NCBI RefSeq assembly: GCF_019112545.1
Contig: NW_025064881.1
Coordinates: forward strand, 1,772,591-1,836,590
Length of the DNA: 64,000 nucleotides
From: Guyanagaster necrorhizus
Lineage: Eukaryota > Basidiomycota > Agaricomycetes > Agaricales > Physalacriaceae
Direction of reading: 5' to 3'
The notes beneath the pieces are model-generated. The model was not told the origin of the DNA and ran no database searches. It was given only the letters and a program-made list of their open reading frames with translations. Shown piece after piece: positions 37,011 through 48,026 of this stretch (position 1 is its first letter; each line of letters begins with the position of its first letter). Both the position numbers and the translations under genes were made by a program.

Positions 37011-40000
37011 ATGTCATCGCTCGATGATTATGATGAATTTGGCAACTACATTGGTGCCGACCTTGACTCCGACGACGAGGGCGATGTATCCCAAATCCCT
37101 TCGTATGCCCAGCCTTCTGGAAGTGCCGCGCCTTTAGAAGGATACGATGAGGATGTGCCGATGCCAGGACCAGACGACAATGCGCTTATGGAGATTAACC
37201 GTTTGTGTTTTCACCTTTCCAACATTCCCTTACTTCGTTGACCAGTCTTTTCTTGAACAGAACCTGTACATAATGCTGTCATTCTACACGAAGACAAACA
37301 GTACTATCCTTCTGCGTCAGACGTCTATGGTCCCGACGTTGAAACTATGGTCCAGGAAGAAGACGCCCAGCCGCTCACAGAGCCTATCATTGCCCCCGTA
37401 AAAGTGCGAAAATGGACAGTAGAGGAGAAAGATATGCCCGAAACAAGATTTGACAAAGGGTTGGTCCTCATTTACCAATGGTGATGTGGAAACTCTGATT
37501 TGGTCTGCAGGTTTTTGCTGAATATGACCGCTTACCCGGATATGATTCGTAACGTAGCGGTCGTTGGGCATCTGCACCATGGAAAGACGGCGCTGATGGA
37601 TATGCTTGTGTTCGAGACGCACAAACTCATTTGGGACTCTGACCACCCGGTGCGTTTCTTGTTTCGATATCGAGAAGACTTCTCATCAGATCTCAGACGC
37701 GGTATACGGATACCCATGTCCTTTCTCGTGCCAGGGAAATCTCCATAAAATCATCTCCAATGTCTCTTGTTCTTTCTACGACAAGTGGGAAGTCCCATCT
37801 TATTCATATAATTGACACGCCAGGTCATGTCAACTTTGTCGATGAGGTTGCCTCAGCTATCCGTCTTGTTGACGGAATACTGCTGGTTGTTGATGTTGTT
37901 GAAGGCGTGAGCATCCCTTTGCAGTTTCTCATTTAATCCCGATGCTGACTTTCTAGGGCAGCTTATGGTGGGCGCTGAATCAATCATCCGACATGCTATT
38001 CAGGAAAATATTAAAATCACGCTCGTCGTGAACAAAGTCGACCGGCTGATTCTTGAATTGAGAATAAAGCCTCAAGATGCATACTACAAGATTAAGCATA
38101 CAATAGAAGAGATAAATACGTTTATCAGGTGCCATCATTTGTACAATGCGTTTCTTTTCTGACCTTTGTCTTCCAGTAACATTGACCCAGATCCTGAACT
38201 CAGGCTTAGTCCAGAACACGGCAACGTTGCTTTTGCTAGCACTGACATGGGTTGGTGCTTCACCCTGCGTTCTTTCGCACAGATGTACGCAGACGCGTTT
38301 GGTCCGTTCTTCTTTTAACAAATCTTGGCTGCATTGTGATGGATCTTTTAAAAGGCAAACTTGACGTTACTGCATTTGCTGACAGATTGTGGGGCGACAT
38401 CTACTTCGACTCAGAAACCCGAAAATTCACTCGCAAACCTAAAGATCCTGAACACAGCCGGAGCTTTGTACATTTCATTTTAGAACCTTTGTACAAGCTA
38501 TACTCCCAGGTTCTCAGTGAGGACACTGAGACTTTGAAGGATACGCTTCAAGGCTTGGGAATTCAGCTGAAGCCTGTCATGTACAAGATGGATGTTCGAC
38601 CATTATTGAAAGCTGTTCTTGATCAATTTTTTGGTCCAGCAACTGGTCTAGTTGATGTGATCGTGGATAATATTCCTTCTCCCGTCGAAGGCGCAGCGAA
38701 CAAGGTATGCTATAAGCCCAGTCTATCGATAATGCACAACTGACGATAGAGCAGATTGAAGGCACGTACAGTGGCCCTCAAACTTCGAGTTTAGCTGGTT
38801 CAATGAAGGCTTGTGATGCTGATGGCTCTGTGATGGTTCAAGTCTCCAAATTATATCACACAACGGATGCCCAGTCTTTCCGCGCCTTTGGCCGAGTGAT
38901 GAGCGGTACGCTACGAAAGGGCATGAGTATTAAGGTGTTAGGAGAAGGCTATTCTCCTGAGGATGAAGAAGATATGGTCACAGCCACCATCGATGATATT
39001 TGGATCAGTGAAGCCCGGTATGTCCCCTTCTAAATATCCAATCTGGTACTTATCTTCGATTCAGTTACTTCATTTCAGCTGAAGAAGTTCCCGCCGGGAA
39101 TTTGGTTCTAATCGGTGGTGTGGATGCCTCAATATCAAAGACAGCAACATTGGCGGCTACTGATATTGAAGAAGGCCTACACATCTTCCGACCAATCAAG
39201 CATATGACACAATCCGTCTTGAAAATTGCCATCGAACCGATAGCGCCGTCGGAATTACCGAAGATGCTGTCAGGTCTACGCTCAATCAATAAATCATACC
39301 CGCTGGTGTCCACCAAGGTCGAAGAGAGCGGCGAGCATGTCGTCATTGGGACTGGAGAGCTGTACTTGGATTGCGTGATGCATGATCTAAGAAAACTGTT
39401 CTCAGAAATCGAGATCAAGGTGTCAGATCCAGTGACCAAGTTCTGTGAAACGGTTCTCGAAACAAGCGCTCTCAAGTGCTATGCTGATACCCCGAATAAG
39501 AAGTAAGTGTTATCTGTCTTATGCACGTTGTAACATAGTATTCAAGTGCTTGACTATTAGGAATAAGATCACTATGATTGCGGAACCTCTTGAACGGGGT
39601 ATTGCGGAGGATATTGAACGAGGACGTGTTCACATGCGCATGACCGCGAAAGAACGAGGAACGTTCTTCCAGGAGCAGTACCAGTGGGATCTCTTGGCGT
39701 CACGGTCAATATGGGCCTTCGGTCCGGACGAAAACGGACCGAATATTCTGCTGGATGACACGTTACCATCCCAGGTGAGTACATCTTTTTTTTTTACCGG
39801 CTGTCTTGTTCACCGGGCAATTACAGGTCGATAAGAAACTCTTGAGTACAGTCAAGGAGCATATCAAGCAAGGATTCCAATGGGGCGCCCGAGAAGGCCC
39901 GCTTTGCGATGAACGTGAGTGCTCAAAGCAATTCCTCCATTTTCAGAACTCAGATATCATCCAGCCATGCGAAATGTAAAGTTCCGAGTGCTGGATGCTA

Positions 40001-40696
40001 GCCTAGCTCAAGAGCCAATTTACCGAGGAGGAGGGCAAATTGTACCCACGGCACGGAGGGTTTGCTATTCGTCGTTTCTGATGGTGATTTTTTCTTCTTT
40101 CAGACACAGATTTCGTGCTTATCATTCATAAGGCGACACCTCGTCTGATGGAACCTATATATTACGTGGAAGTTCAGACCCCTGCTGACTGTATCTCAGC
40201 CGTGTACACTGTTCTTGCACGGCGTCGTGGGCATGTAACACAAGACACACCAAAAGCTGGGTCACCGCTGTACACAGTGAAAGCCCTCATTCCGGTTATT
40301 GATGCCAATGGCTTCGAAACAGACCTGAGAACTGCTACCCAAGGGCAGGCATTCTGTCTACAAGTCTTTGACCATTGGTCAATAGTCCCAGGTGAGCTCG
40401 GTTAATTAGGTATCGATATGGTTCCAACAAGATATTCTGCAGGCGATCCCACGGACACAAGCATCAGACTCCGGCCACTCGAACCTGCATCAGGTCAAGC
40501 GCTGGCCCGCGATCTTGTGTTGAAAACGCGCCGGCGAAAAGGTCTTGGTGATCAGATTGCTGTCTCCAAGTACTTGGATGACGAGTTTGTGGTGAGTACA
40601 ATTCGGTTCACGTCTTTGATCTGGCATGTTGAAATTTGCCTATTCGCGTCGCAGTTGGCTCTTTCGGCCTCAGGACATGCTGATCTTTTGGGTTGA
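37011..40696 (+). CDS. SNU114: Snu114/EFTUD2, U5 snRNP GTPase
   Basis: EF2-like GTPase that regulates spliceosome activation and disassembly. Fifteen exons: 37011-37200, 37261-37459, 37511-37649, 37697-37906, 37962-38128, 38177-38301, 38355-38704, 38755-39017, 39065-39502, 39561-39774, 39827-39914, 39965-40083, 40133-40391, 40443-40591, 40655-40696; 983 aa (human 972). Acidic N-terminus, G1 GHLHHGKT (about 149-156), G3 DTPGH (about 216-220), G4 NKVD (about 270-273), then domains II-V with [51 protein letters not shown] and [21 protein letters not shown]-terminus is [13 protein letters not shown]. The splice acceptor at 37961 was chosen because it keeps alignment length with EF2-like proteins. 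Confidence 0.96.
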
Positions 40697-40750
40697 CGGT
40701 GTAAATGTTGTAGTAATGTAGAGCTGTCGTACAGTACTTGAGGAGCATGA

Positions 40751-40874
40751 GCCACGTTCCGAAAGAATGGAAATCCATTATTGTCGACGTGGAAATTGAT
40801 CACGTGGAATGAGAGTACGTGGCCACAACCATAAAAGGTTCAATCCCCCCGGAATTGGTATTTAGGACCACGCA
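40751..40874. promoter_or_regulatory. cluster of CCACG/CGTGG elements upstream of calnexin (UPR-like)
   Basis: Within about 125 bp there are five ACGTG or CCACG cores: GCCACGTTCC (40751), CGACGTGGA (about 40785), TCACGTGGA (about 40800), TACGTGGCC (about 40816) and ACCACGCA (about 40867). GACGTGGA is close to the XBP1/Hac1 unfolded-protein-response element. Calnexin is a standard UPR target, so a role in ER-stress induction is plausible but inferred. Confidence 0.45.
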
Positions 40875-40958
40875 GGTACACTTGCAACTTTCCAGCTGAT
40901 CCCTCCCTCCTTTCCTTTCTCCTTGTACACGGTTTACTTTCTCGACCTTCGTACCACC

Positions 40959-43009
40959 ATGCGAAGCGTAGCATACTCTGTGCTTGCTCTTGCGGCAACC
41001 ACTGCCTTGGCTCAAACAGACGACCCGAAACCATCTTTTACTGTAAGGTTTCTTCCTTCCTTACCTTTCATGCATGCTCAATCATTCTTCTATTATAGCC
41101 TACTGAAATCAAAGCGCCCTTCATAGAACAATTTACGGAAGATTGGTCTGGACGGTGGACGCCCTCAGAGGCGACGAAGAAGACGCCTGTCGGCGGAGAG
41201 ACCTTTAGCTACGTCGGCCAATGGGAAGTTGAGGAACCTTCCATCTCGGTCATCGACGGAGACCTAGGTCTTGTTGCTAAGACCAAGGCTGCACACCATG
41301 CAATTTCAGCGGCTTTTGCTGACTCCGTTGACTTCAAGACTGAGCCTCTCGTTGTTCAGTATGAAGTCAAGTACCAGAAGGGCGGCAACTGTGGTGGTGG
41401 TTACCTCAAGCTCCTTGAAGACGGTTTCCAAACCAGCGGTAAGGAGTTCTCTGATACCACGCCCTGGGTTGTTATGTTCGGACCTGATCTTACGTGTCCT
41501 GGAACTAAGGTGAGAGGGATATGTCCTATGTCTGTCGTCAGTTGCTTAACCTTCGGCACAGGTTCATTTTATCTTCCGTCATACAAACCCTAAGACTGGC
41601 GAGACCGAAGAGAAACATCTCAAGCTGCCTCCCAAGCCCTCAATTGAAAAGAAGACCAACTTGTATACCCTCGTTATCAAGTAAGCTTCCCGTCGCTTTT
41701 TAGACTTCCCCCCATTTATGCTTCATTTTTAGCCCCAACAATACCTACGAAGTTTTCTTCAATGGAGAGAGTCAGAAAGCAGGTTCCCTACTTGAAGACT
41801 TCGACCCCCCGGTGAATCCGTCCAAGGAAATTGATGATCCTGAGGATACTAAGCCAGAGGACTGGGTTGACATCAAAAGGATTCCTGATCCTGATGCCAC
41901 GAAGGTAAAGTTTTCTCCACTTTCTGGTTACCATGTCACTCATCACATCCTAGCCCGATGACTGGGATGAAGAGGCCCCCTATGAAATTCCTGACGAAGA
42001 GGCGAAAAAGCCCGAAGGCTGGCTCGATGATGAGCCCCTGACCATTCCTGACCCTGGTATGAATCGTTTTGTTTCGTTTGATTCGGTGGCCTAATACTAT
42101 CGTCTATTTTAGACGCTGAGAAGCCCGAAGAATGGGACGATGAGGAAGATGGTGACTGGATCGCGCCAACCGTCGCCAACCCAGTTTGCGCTGAGGCTCC
42201 CGGTTGTGGCGAATGGAAACGGTAAGTCATCGATTTGTTCAATGGGGATGTAATAATAAGTGCTCGCAGTCCTACTAAGGCCAACCCTGCCTACAAGGGC
42301 AAGTGGTATGCACCAATGATCGACAACCCTGCATATATCGGCGAATGGGCACCTCGCAAGATCCCTAACCCCAACTTCTTTGAAGACTTGACTCCAGTTA
42401 ACTCTCTTTCAAAGATTGTAAGCCATCCATGTTCGAATGTGGTGCTAGCTCATTCAACGATGTGTATCAGGGCGGTGTCGGAATTGAACTGTGGACCATG
42501 ACCGAAGACATTCTATTCGATAATATCTACATCGGACACTCGCTTGAGGATGCAAAAGCTTTGGCTGCTGAGACCTTCGACATTAAGAAACCTCTTGAGG
42601 TTGCCACTGGCAAGCCCAAGGATGACGCCGATGAGGATGACCTCACGTTCCGCGAGGATCCCGTTGGCTACTTGCGTGAGAAGGTCTTCGACTTCATCGA
42701 CCTTGCCAAATTGGATGTCGTTCTTGCCTTCAAGACACACCCTGAGACTGGCGCCGCTCTTGCTGCCGCTTTGCTCACATTCTTCGGCATGGTTGGCACT
42801 CTTTTGGGTCTCATTGGTGGTCAACAAAAGCCTGTTGTCAAGGTGTGTAGATAACATGATTTGTTTCTGTATCGTGCTGACATATGGCTCGTTAGTCCTC
42901 GAAAAAGACTGATGCTCCTACTCCCGACGACAAGAAGGCCGAAACGGCGCCTGTTGCTCCTGCTGGTGATGAAAAGAAGGAAGAAGGTGGTGCCAAGAAG
43001 CGCAAGTAA
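40959..43009 (+). CDS. CNX1: calnexin, ER lectin chaperone
   Basis: Membrane chaperone that binds monoglucosylated glycoproteins in the ER. Nine exons: 40959-41042, 41099-41509, 41562-41680, 41733-41904, 41954-42056, 42113-42221, 42270-42417, 42471-42842, 42896-43009; 543 aa. Signal peptide about 1-18 (ALAATTALA), lectin domain with [16 protein letters not shown] and the [20 protein letters not shown] segment, P-domain with repeats of [18 protein letters not shown] and [20 protein letters not shown] type, then a transmembrane helix (about 475-500) and a charged cytosolic tail. The tail ends KKRK, fitting a dilysine ER-retrieval signal. Length and domain order fit fungal calnexin. Follows SNU114 in tandem by 262 bp. 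Confidence 0.97.
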
Positions 43010-43647
43010 ACAATTACATGGTCGCTTCGCTGACTACGTATGCTACATGATCCGCTTTGTTCATCTCACATTGTTTTCAATGTCTGCTATTGGTATTACA
43101 AGGTATCTCGATAACTACCGGGATATGGGAAGCTCGTCAGGTTGTAAAAAGTACTGAAAATATATTTTCATTCTTCTGTTACCTGTCAAACCAGGGTGTA
43201 CCTACTTATATTGATTGGCCCTTTCCCCTTTCCCCGCAAAGTGAAGTCAAGGTCGGACACGCGGTGCAAGACTTCACGGCAATGTGTCGGAAGCTCGTGG
43301 CGAGCAGTGCGGTCGTATCCTGTATCCACTCTCCTCTTTCGAGACAGAAACGTTCTGCTTGTATGAATTGATGAGCATTCTAAGCTATGAAATGCCATTA
43401 CACTTACCTTTCCTACAGTCCACGGGTAATCTGCGACGTGAACACCATCATATTTCATAAAGGTAAAATCCTCGCTTACTACTCTACAATACTACTACTA
43501 AAGTCAATTACGACGACAATATTGCATTACTGAGAGTAAACCAACCCCATGTAGCGTAATCCGCTATTTTCATCGTACAGTATGCAACAGTGATACAACT
43601 ACAGTTTGTACGGTCACCAGGCTGACATGTACAGTCATTTACAATGC
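43010..43647. other. convergent intergenic region, 638 bp
   Basis: Lies between the 3' ends of calnexin and the Mei2-like gene, so it should hold both 3' UTRs and terminators. Plus-strand open frames through 43371 have no recognised motif. Confidence 0.5.
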
Positions 43648-46387
43648 TTAAGAACGCTTGGCCGCTTGCTGCGTGGACCTGTCAGGGGTTGACAAAGATA
43701 GGGCATAAATAAGGGCACTCACAAGATAAGACATCAATTGTTGATAACTTGCATTAGCACTTGTTGCTGCAGATTGGGCTGAAGACATCATTGCTCCTGG
43801 CGGCGGCATACCATACGGAGGAGCACCGCCAGTAGAGGGTGGCGTTTGTGTTTGCTGCTGAGCCGACTGCAGAAGTGCCAGAACATTCGGGGGGAGATTG
43901 CTTAAAGGGTTAGTGGCAGGAGGCGGTATAGAACCAGTAGGCTGCGGGGGGGGTGGGAGATAGGAAGTAGCCGGAGGTGCAGCCGCGACGGCGGCCGGAG
44001 TAGGTGGGTAGAAACCAGGACCGGGACCAGAATGTTGCTGTTGCATTGGCGGTGGAGGCAATGTTGGCATATTGGTCGGAGGAGGCACAGTCCTGTTGGC
44101 CGCTGGGGGAGGAGTATTGCTCGCAGGTTGTTTGAGTGCAGCAAGCAGCTAAAAAAGATATATGTCAGGAAAAAAGACAGGAGACAAGGGAAGCTCTTAC
44201 CTGTTGGACTTTTCTGGCCTGCTCAAGACGATCGTCCGAGACCTGCAATGATCAAAGGTAAGTTAAGGTAGTCAATTCTTCATGTCAAACGACTAACCGG
44301 TGGTGGAGGTGGTGGTGCATCATTATAGGATGATGAACCGTCAGTGTAGCTTTGAGGCGGACCATATCCTCCTCCTCCACGATTACCTTCATATCGATCA
44401 TTGTATCTACCTCTACCGCCGCCATGTCCTCCATGGTGGTCATCATCGTATCGGGCACCTCCACCGCGACCACCCCTGTCACGATCTCTACCATAGTCGT
44501 TGCGGCGGTCGAAGTCATCATCGTGACCACCTCGACCGCGACCGCGACCGCGACCTCGTCCACGACCACGCGAACGGGATCCAGTTCCTTCATCCCACTG
44601 ATCACGCCCGCCATCCCTAACAGGTTGTTATTACAAGCGTTGACACGCTAGGATCATAACATTTACCTGCCGCCGCCGCCGCCGTGAGGACCATCATTGC
44701 TAGCATCCCAAGCGAAGACAATATCCATCACTCCATCTTGCAGACCTTGATGGCGTAATCGATCATAGGCTTCGTCGCATGCCTAGCGCATTAGTGTATG
44801 AGTATATACAAGTCCGACTGAAGAAGCGAGCTTACTCGAGTGTCATAGAACTCGACATATCGAGAACTAGGCGTTAATTAGCGACCTTGCTGAGACGAAC
44901 CGCGAAAACATAGATACTTACTCAATTCTTTCGCCTACATGTCTCACAGACTTCACATCACCGAACTGCTGAAACTTCCGCTGCACTTCGTTGTCATCAA
45001 TTGGCTGACCTGATGGTGAACTTCTGAGAGTGACTTGTAAGCATCCTTGCATTTCCTGAGAGATATTCAGATATAGCGCGATGCAGAGTTCAGTAACATA
45101 CATTGTTTTTGGCGTCCTTCGCGTTGTCGTCACGTGGAAGAGAATAGTGAACATCAATCTGTCATAGAATGCATGTGAATCAGACCGAGAGAAGATGTCA
45201 TCAAAAGAGCTTACTGGTCGTCCGCTGATTTCAGACCCTTGCAGTCGCTCTCTGGCTCGCTCTGCAGCACGTAGATCATACTTCACACCTCAGGACTTAG
45301 TTGAGGCGTTCACAATTACGTCAAGGAACTTACGTATGACACAAATACCATCCCTCGGGTTGATATCAAGTCAAAAAAGGTCTTAATATCGCCATGCTCC
45401 TCAAATGAGCGCCGCACATCATTGCTGTTGGTTTCATACTGGGATGACATCAGCCATGCTCTGATAACACCCATCTCTTGCGAGAGTGGATGGTGCGCGG
45501 ACTTGCCTTGATGTTACGGATAAACAAAGTCCGACAGGGACGTTCGCGCTGAATTCGCTCTTCAATGATAGAATCGTGAACTTTGTCATCTCTTTCCTTG
45601 CGAGGGGGAGGGGGGCGTCGCCCATGACCATAAGCATCGTCATCGAAAGCACCTGGAACGTCTGACAACGGAATGATAGATAAAGTGAGATTTACATCCA
45701 AATTCACGAAAGATAGACAAAGGCAGTATCCAGAAACTTTGGCACGCGAATGCACGCAGCAACAATCTGCGTTTGGCGCTTAGAACCTCAGCATTCCCAT
45801 GGATAAATTAATGGGTGGATTCAGCGCCTCCCTGGTTTGCAAGCTGGACAGCACGTGCTCATCATCCTCGTCATGCTCAGCGTGGCACAAAACAGATTCG
45901 CCTTAGGAGATAACGAGCTCAAGCGATTCGCCAGATATCCGTGTGCCTTAACTTTACAAGTCCGACATGAAAAGGTGCCAGCTGCCACAACGATAACATT
46001 CAGTCTCAGATTTTCAAGCGCACCTTCGTATTTAGGGTAGCCCTGACTGTAACCTGCTGAAGGAGCAGCTGGGTATGGAGCTGACGGCCCAGCATCATAA
46101 TTGCTCTGATAGTAGGGATCTTGCGGGGCATTTCTGCTATAGCCCATGTCGCCTTGCGGAGGTCCCTGATCATAGGCACCATAGTTTATGTTGTCGTAGT
46201 AACCATATCCCCCGCCACCTCCAGCGCCGCCTCCGCTGCCACCACGACCACGACCATATCCTCTCCCACGCGTAGGGGGACCACCTCTATAATCTGAGAA
46301 ACGATGCGTGCGCTCAGGCCCTGGACCCGGTGGAGATCCTCCACGACGAGCCATAGGACTGTCTCCGTACGGGTGGTGACGATTCAT
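43648..46387 (-). CDS. Mei2-like RNA-binding protein with RRMs and RGG region
   Basis: RNA-binding protein of the Mei2/terminal-ear type. Exons: 46024-46387, 45787-45901, 45696-45736 (tentative), 45507-45661, 45334-45438, 45215-45280, 45102-45158, 44922-45055, 44836-44866, 44667-44782, 44298-44616, 44201-44242, 43723-44148, 43648-43668; 663 aa. A Gly/Tyr/Arg-rich start is followed by an acidic exon (HAEHDEDDEHVLSSL), RRM1 (CRTLFIRNIK joined to YETNSNDVRRSFEEHGDI, RGMVFVSY), RRM2 (GCLQVTLRSS, VGERIDSRYVEFYDTR), an Arg/Gly-rich RGRGRGRG stretch and a Pro/Gln-rich tail ending LMSYLQAAKRS. The intron 45439-45506 begins with GCAAGT. The structure between 45662 and 46023 is least certain. Divergent from the Rab5 gene, 334 bp apart. 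Confidence 0.82.
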
Positions 46388-46721
46388 GGCTTTTCAGAAC
46401 GTTGCGATACAGAATTTGGCTCAGTGACGTGGATGATGCTGAGAGACGAGCGGTGTAACGATATAGTGATAATGGATCCCAATGAAGAAGGATATAATGG
46501 ACAACGACAACGCAACTCAACTCAAAGGTAGGCGACGAGCAAGTCAGACGCTGGTGGATGATAGGTAAAAAGACAAGGCGTTTTCAATCTCCGGTTCTGT
46601 AAAAATTCACGCTCGGCCGTTGCCGCGTCACTGCGTCACTGCGGTCCCCTGAACGTGGCCTGAACACCATTTTGGTATCCGTACGTACGTCCCCAGCGCC
46701 TCGTACTGTCAAACCATCACT

Positions 46722-47722
46722 ATGTCCAAGCAATTCCAGTTCAAGCTCGTTCTACTGGGTCGGCTATATCCTACTCGCTTTATTCATTACTGACATGCTT
46801 CGCGTTGCCAGGAGAGTCTGCTGTCGGCAAGTCGAGGTAAGCACACCTACCGCATACATGGCCTCATGTCAACCTTGTGATGGGTGTAGTCTTGTACTGC
46901 GTTTCGTGAAGGATCAGTTCGACGATTACCGGGAGAGTACGATTGGAGGTGTGCCCCCGCTATATCATATCCGCACCGTGACCTGATACTGTCTGCCCAA
47001 TACAGCGGCGTTCTTGACGCAAACTGTGACTCTAGAGGACCAAATGACTGTCAAGTTTGAGATATGGCAAGTCTGTGAGGCGTTTTAATCGAGAGATACT
47101 AACGTCGTCATCGTTATCGTCTTGGCAGGGATACTGCTGGTCAAGAACGGTACAAGGTAAGCACAACAGCTATCAAGCAGCAGTCTGATAACTCATATCT
47201 ATTGACATCCAGTCTCTCGTGCGTCTCACGGTTCTATACAGATATCTACCAGCTATTGACATCATACTAGGCGCCAATGTATTACCGTAACGCCAACTGT
47301 GCTGTCGTCGTTTATGACATAACGCAATCCGCTTCGCTCGAAAAGGCACGCACATGGATCCGGGAACTGCAGCGTCAGGCGGACCCTTCGATAGTTATCG
47401 CACTCTGTGGCAACAAAACGGATCTTTCGGCGCGCAGACAGGTCACGGAAGAGGAAGCGAAGAAGTATGCCGACGAGGAGGGTTTGATGTGGGGCGAGAC
47501 AAGTGCTAAGACGGGTGAGGGTGTTTCGGATATATTCATGGCCATAGGTTTGTCGTCGTTTCTAATTTTTTTCTGCTGCTTAACATTTTCACAGCTAAGA
47601 AACTTCCGCTAACCGCACCTTCAAGAGCAGGAACCAGCCGTACTGCCCCTGGTGCACGAGCAGGAGTCGACCTGAATAAACAATCTGCTTCGGTGGGCCA
47701 GAATGACAACTGCAATTGTTAA
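46722..47722 (+). CDS. Rab5-type small GTPase of early endosomes
   Basis: Rab5/Vps21/Ypt5 class GTPase for endosome fusion. Eight exons: 46722-46758, 46812-46836, 46890-46948, 47006-47066, 47129-47156, 47213-47218, 47271-47547, 47595-47722; 206 aa. P-loop GESAVGKS (13-20), switch I with the Rab5-typical RESTIGAAFLTQ, DTAGQE (62-67), NKTD (120-123), ETSAKT, and a C-terminal Cys-x-Cys (CNC) for double geranylgeranylation. Exon 6 is only 6 nt and encodes Ser-Leu (71-72) of the family's RYxSLAPMYYR. The intron 47067-47128 starts with GCAAGT and splits the Trp codon before DTAGQE. Both readings are forced by the strict conservation of this region. Functional symbol not assigned because fungi carry several Rab5 copies. 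Confidence 0.95.
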
Positions 47723-48026
47723 TTCCGTCCCTACGTTATCCTTACATTCCTCGCCTCGCATGTTATCTTTCGCTTGTAATTTACCTTTACCTTTTACTTT
47801 TCGGACTAAATATGGGATGCATCTTCACCCGATCTAATGTTCGAATAGACTCCTCGGCTGCAAGACGTATTATAAAGCAGACCTCAATATTCTTCACGAC
47901 TCGGCCGGGGGGAAGAGTTTGATGCACGAAGTGGCCGCTTCTTTCAGTGAAAAGTGGGGGGAAGATCTATTATTTAATGGAAGACTGAGTGACTCGACAA
48001 AATGTTTACACTGCTTTTCATATCGA
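47723..48026. other. convergent intergenic region, 304 bp
   Basis: Between the stops of the Rab5 gene and RSM22; should hold both 3' UTRs. No other feature seen. Confidence 0.5.

Noticed and set aside
44300..44651. Plus-strand His-rich and Ser/Thr-rich open frames
   Set aside because: They are the antisense of the Arg/Gly-rich exon of the Mei2-like gene; repeat codons keep the opposite frames open.
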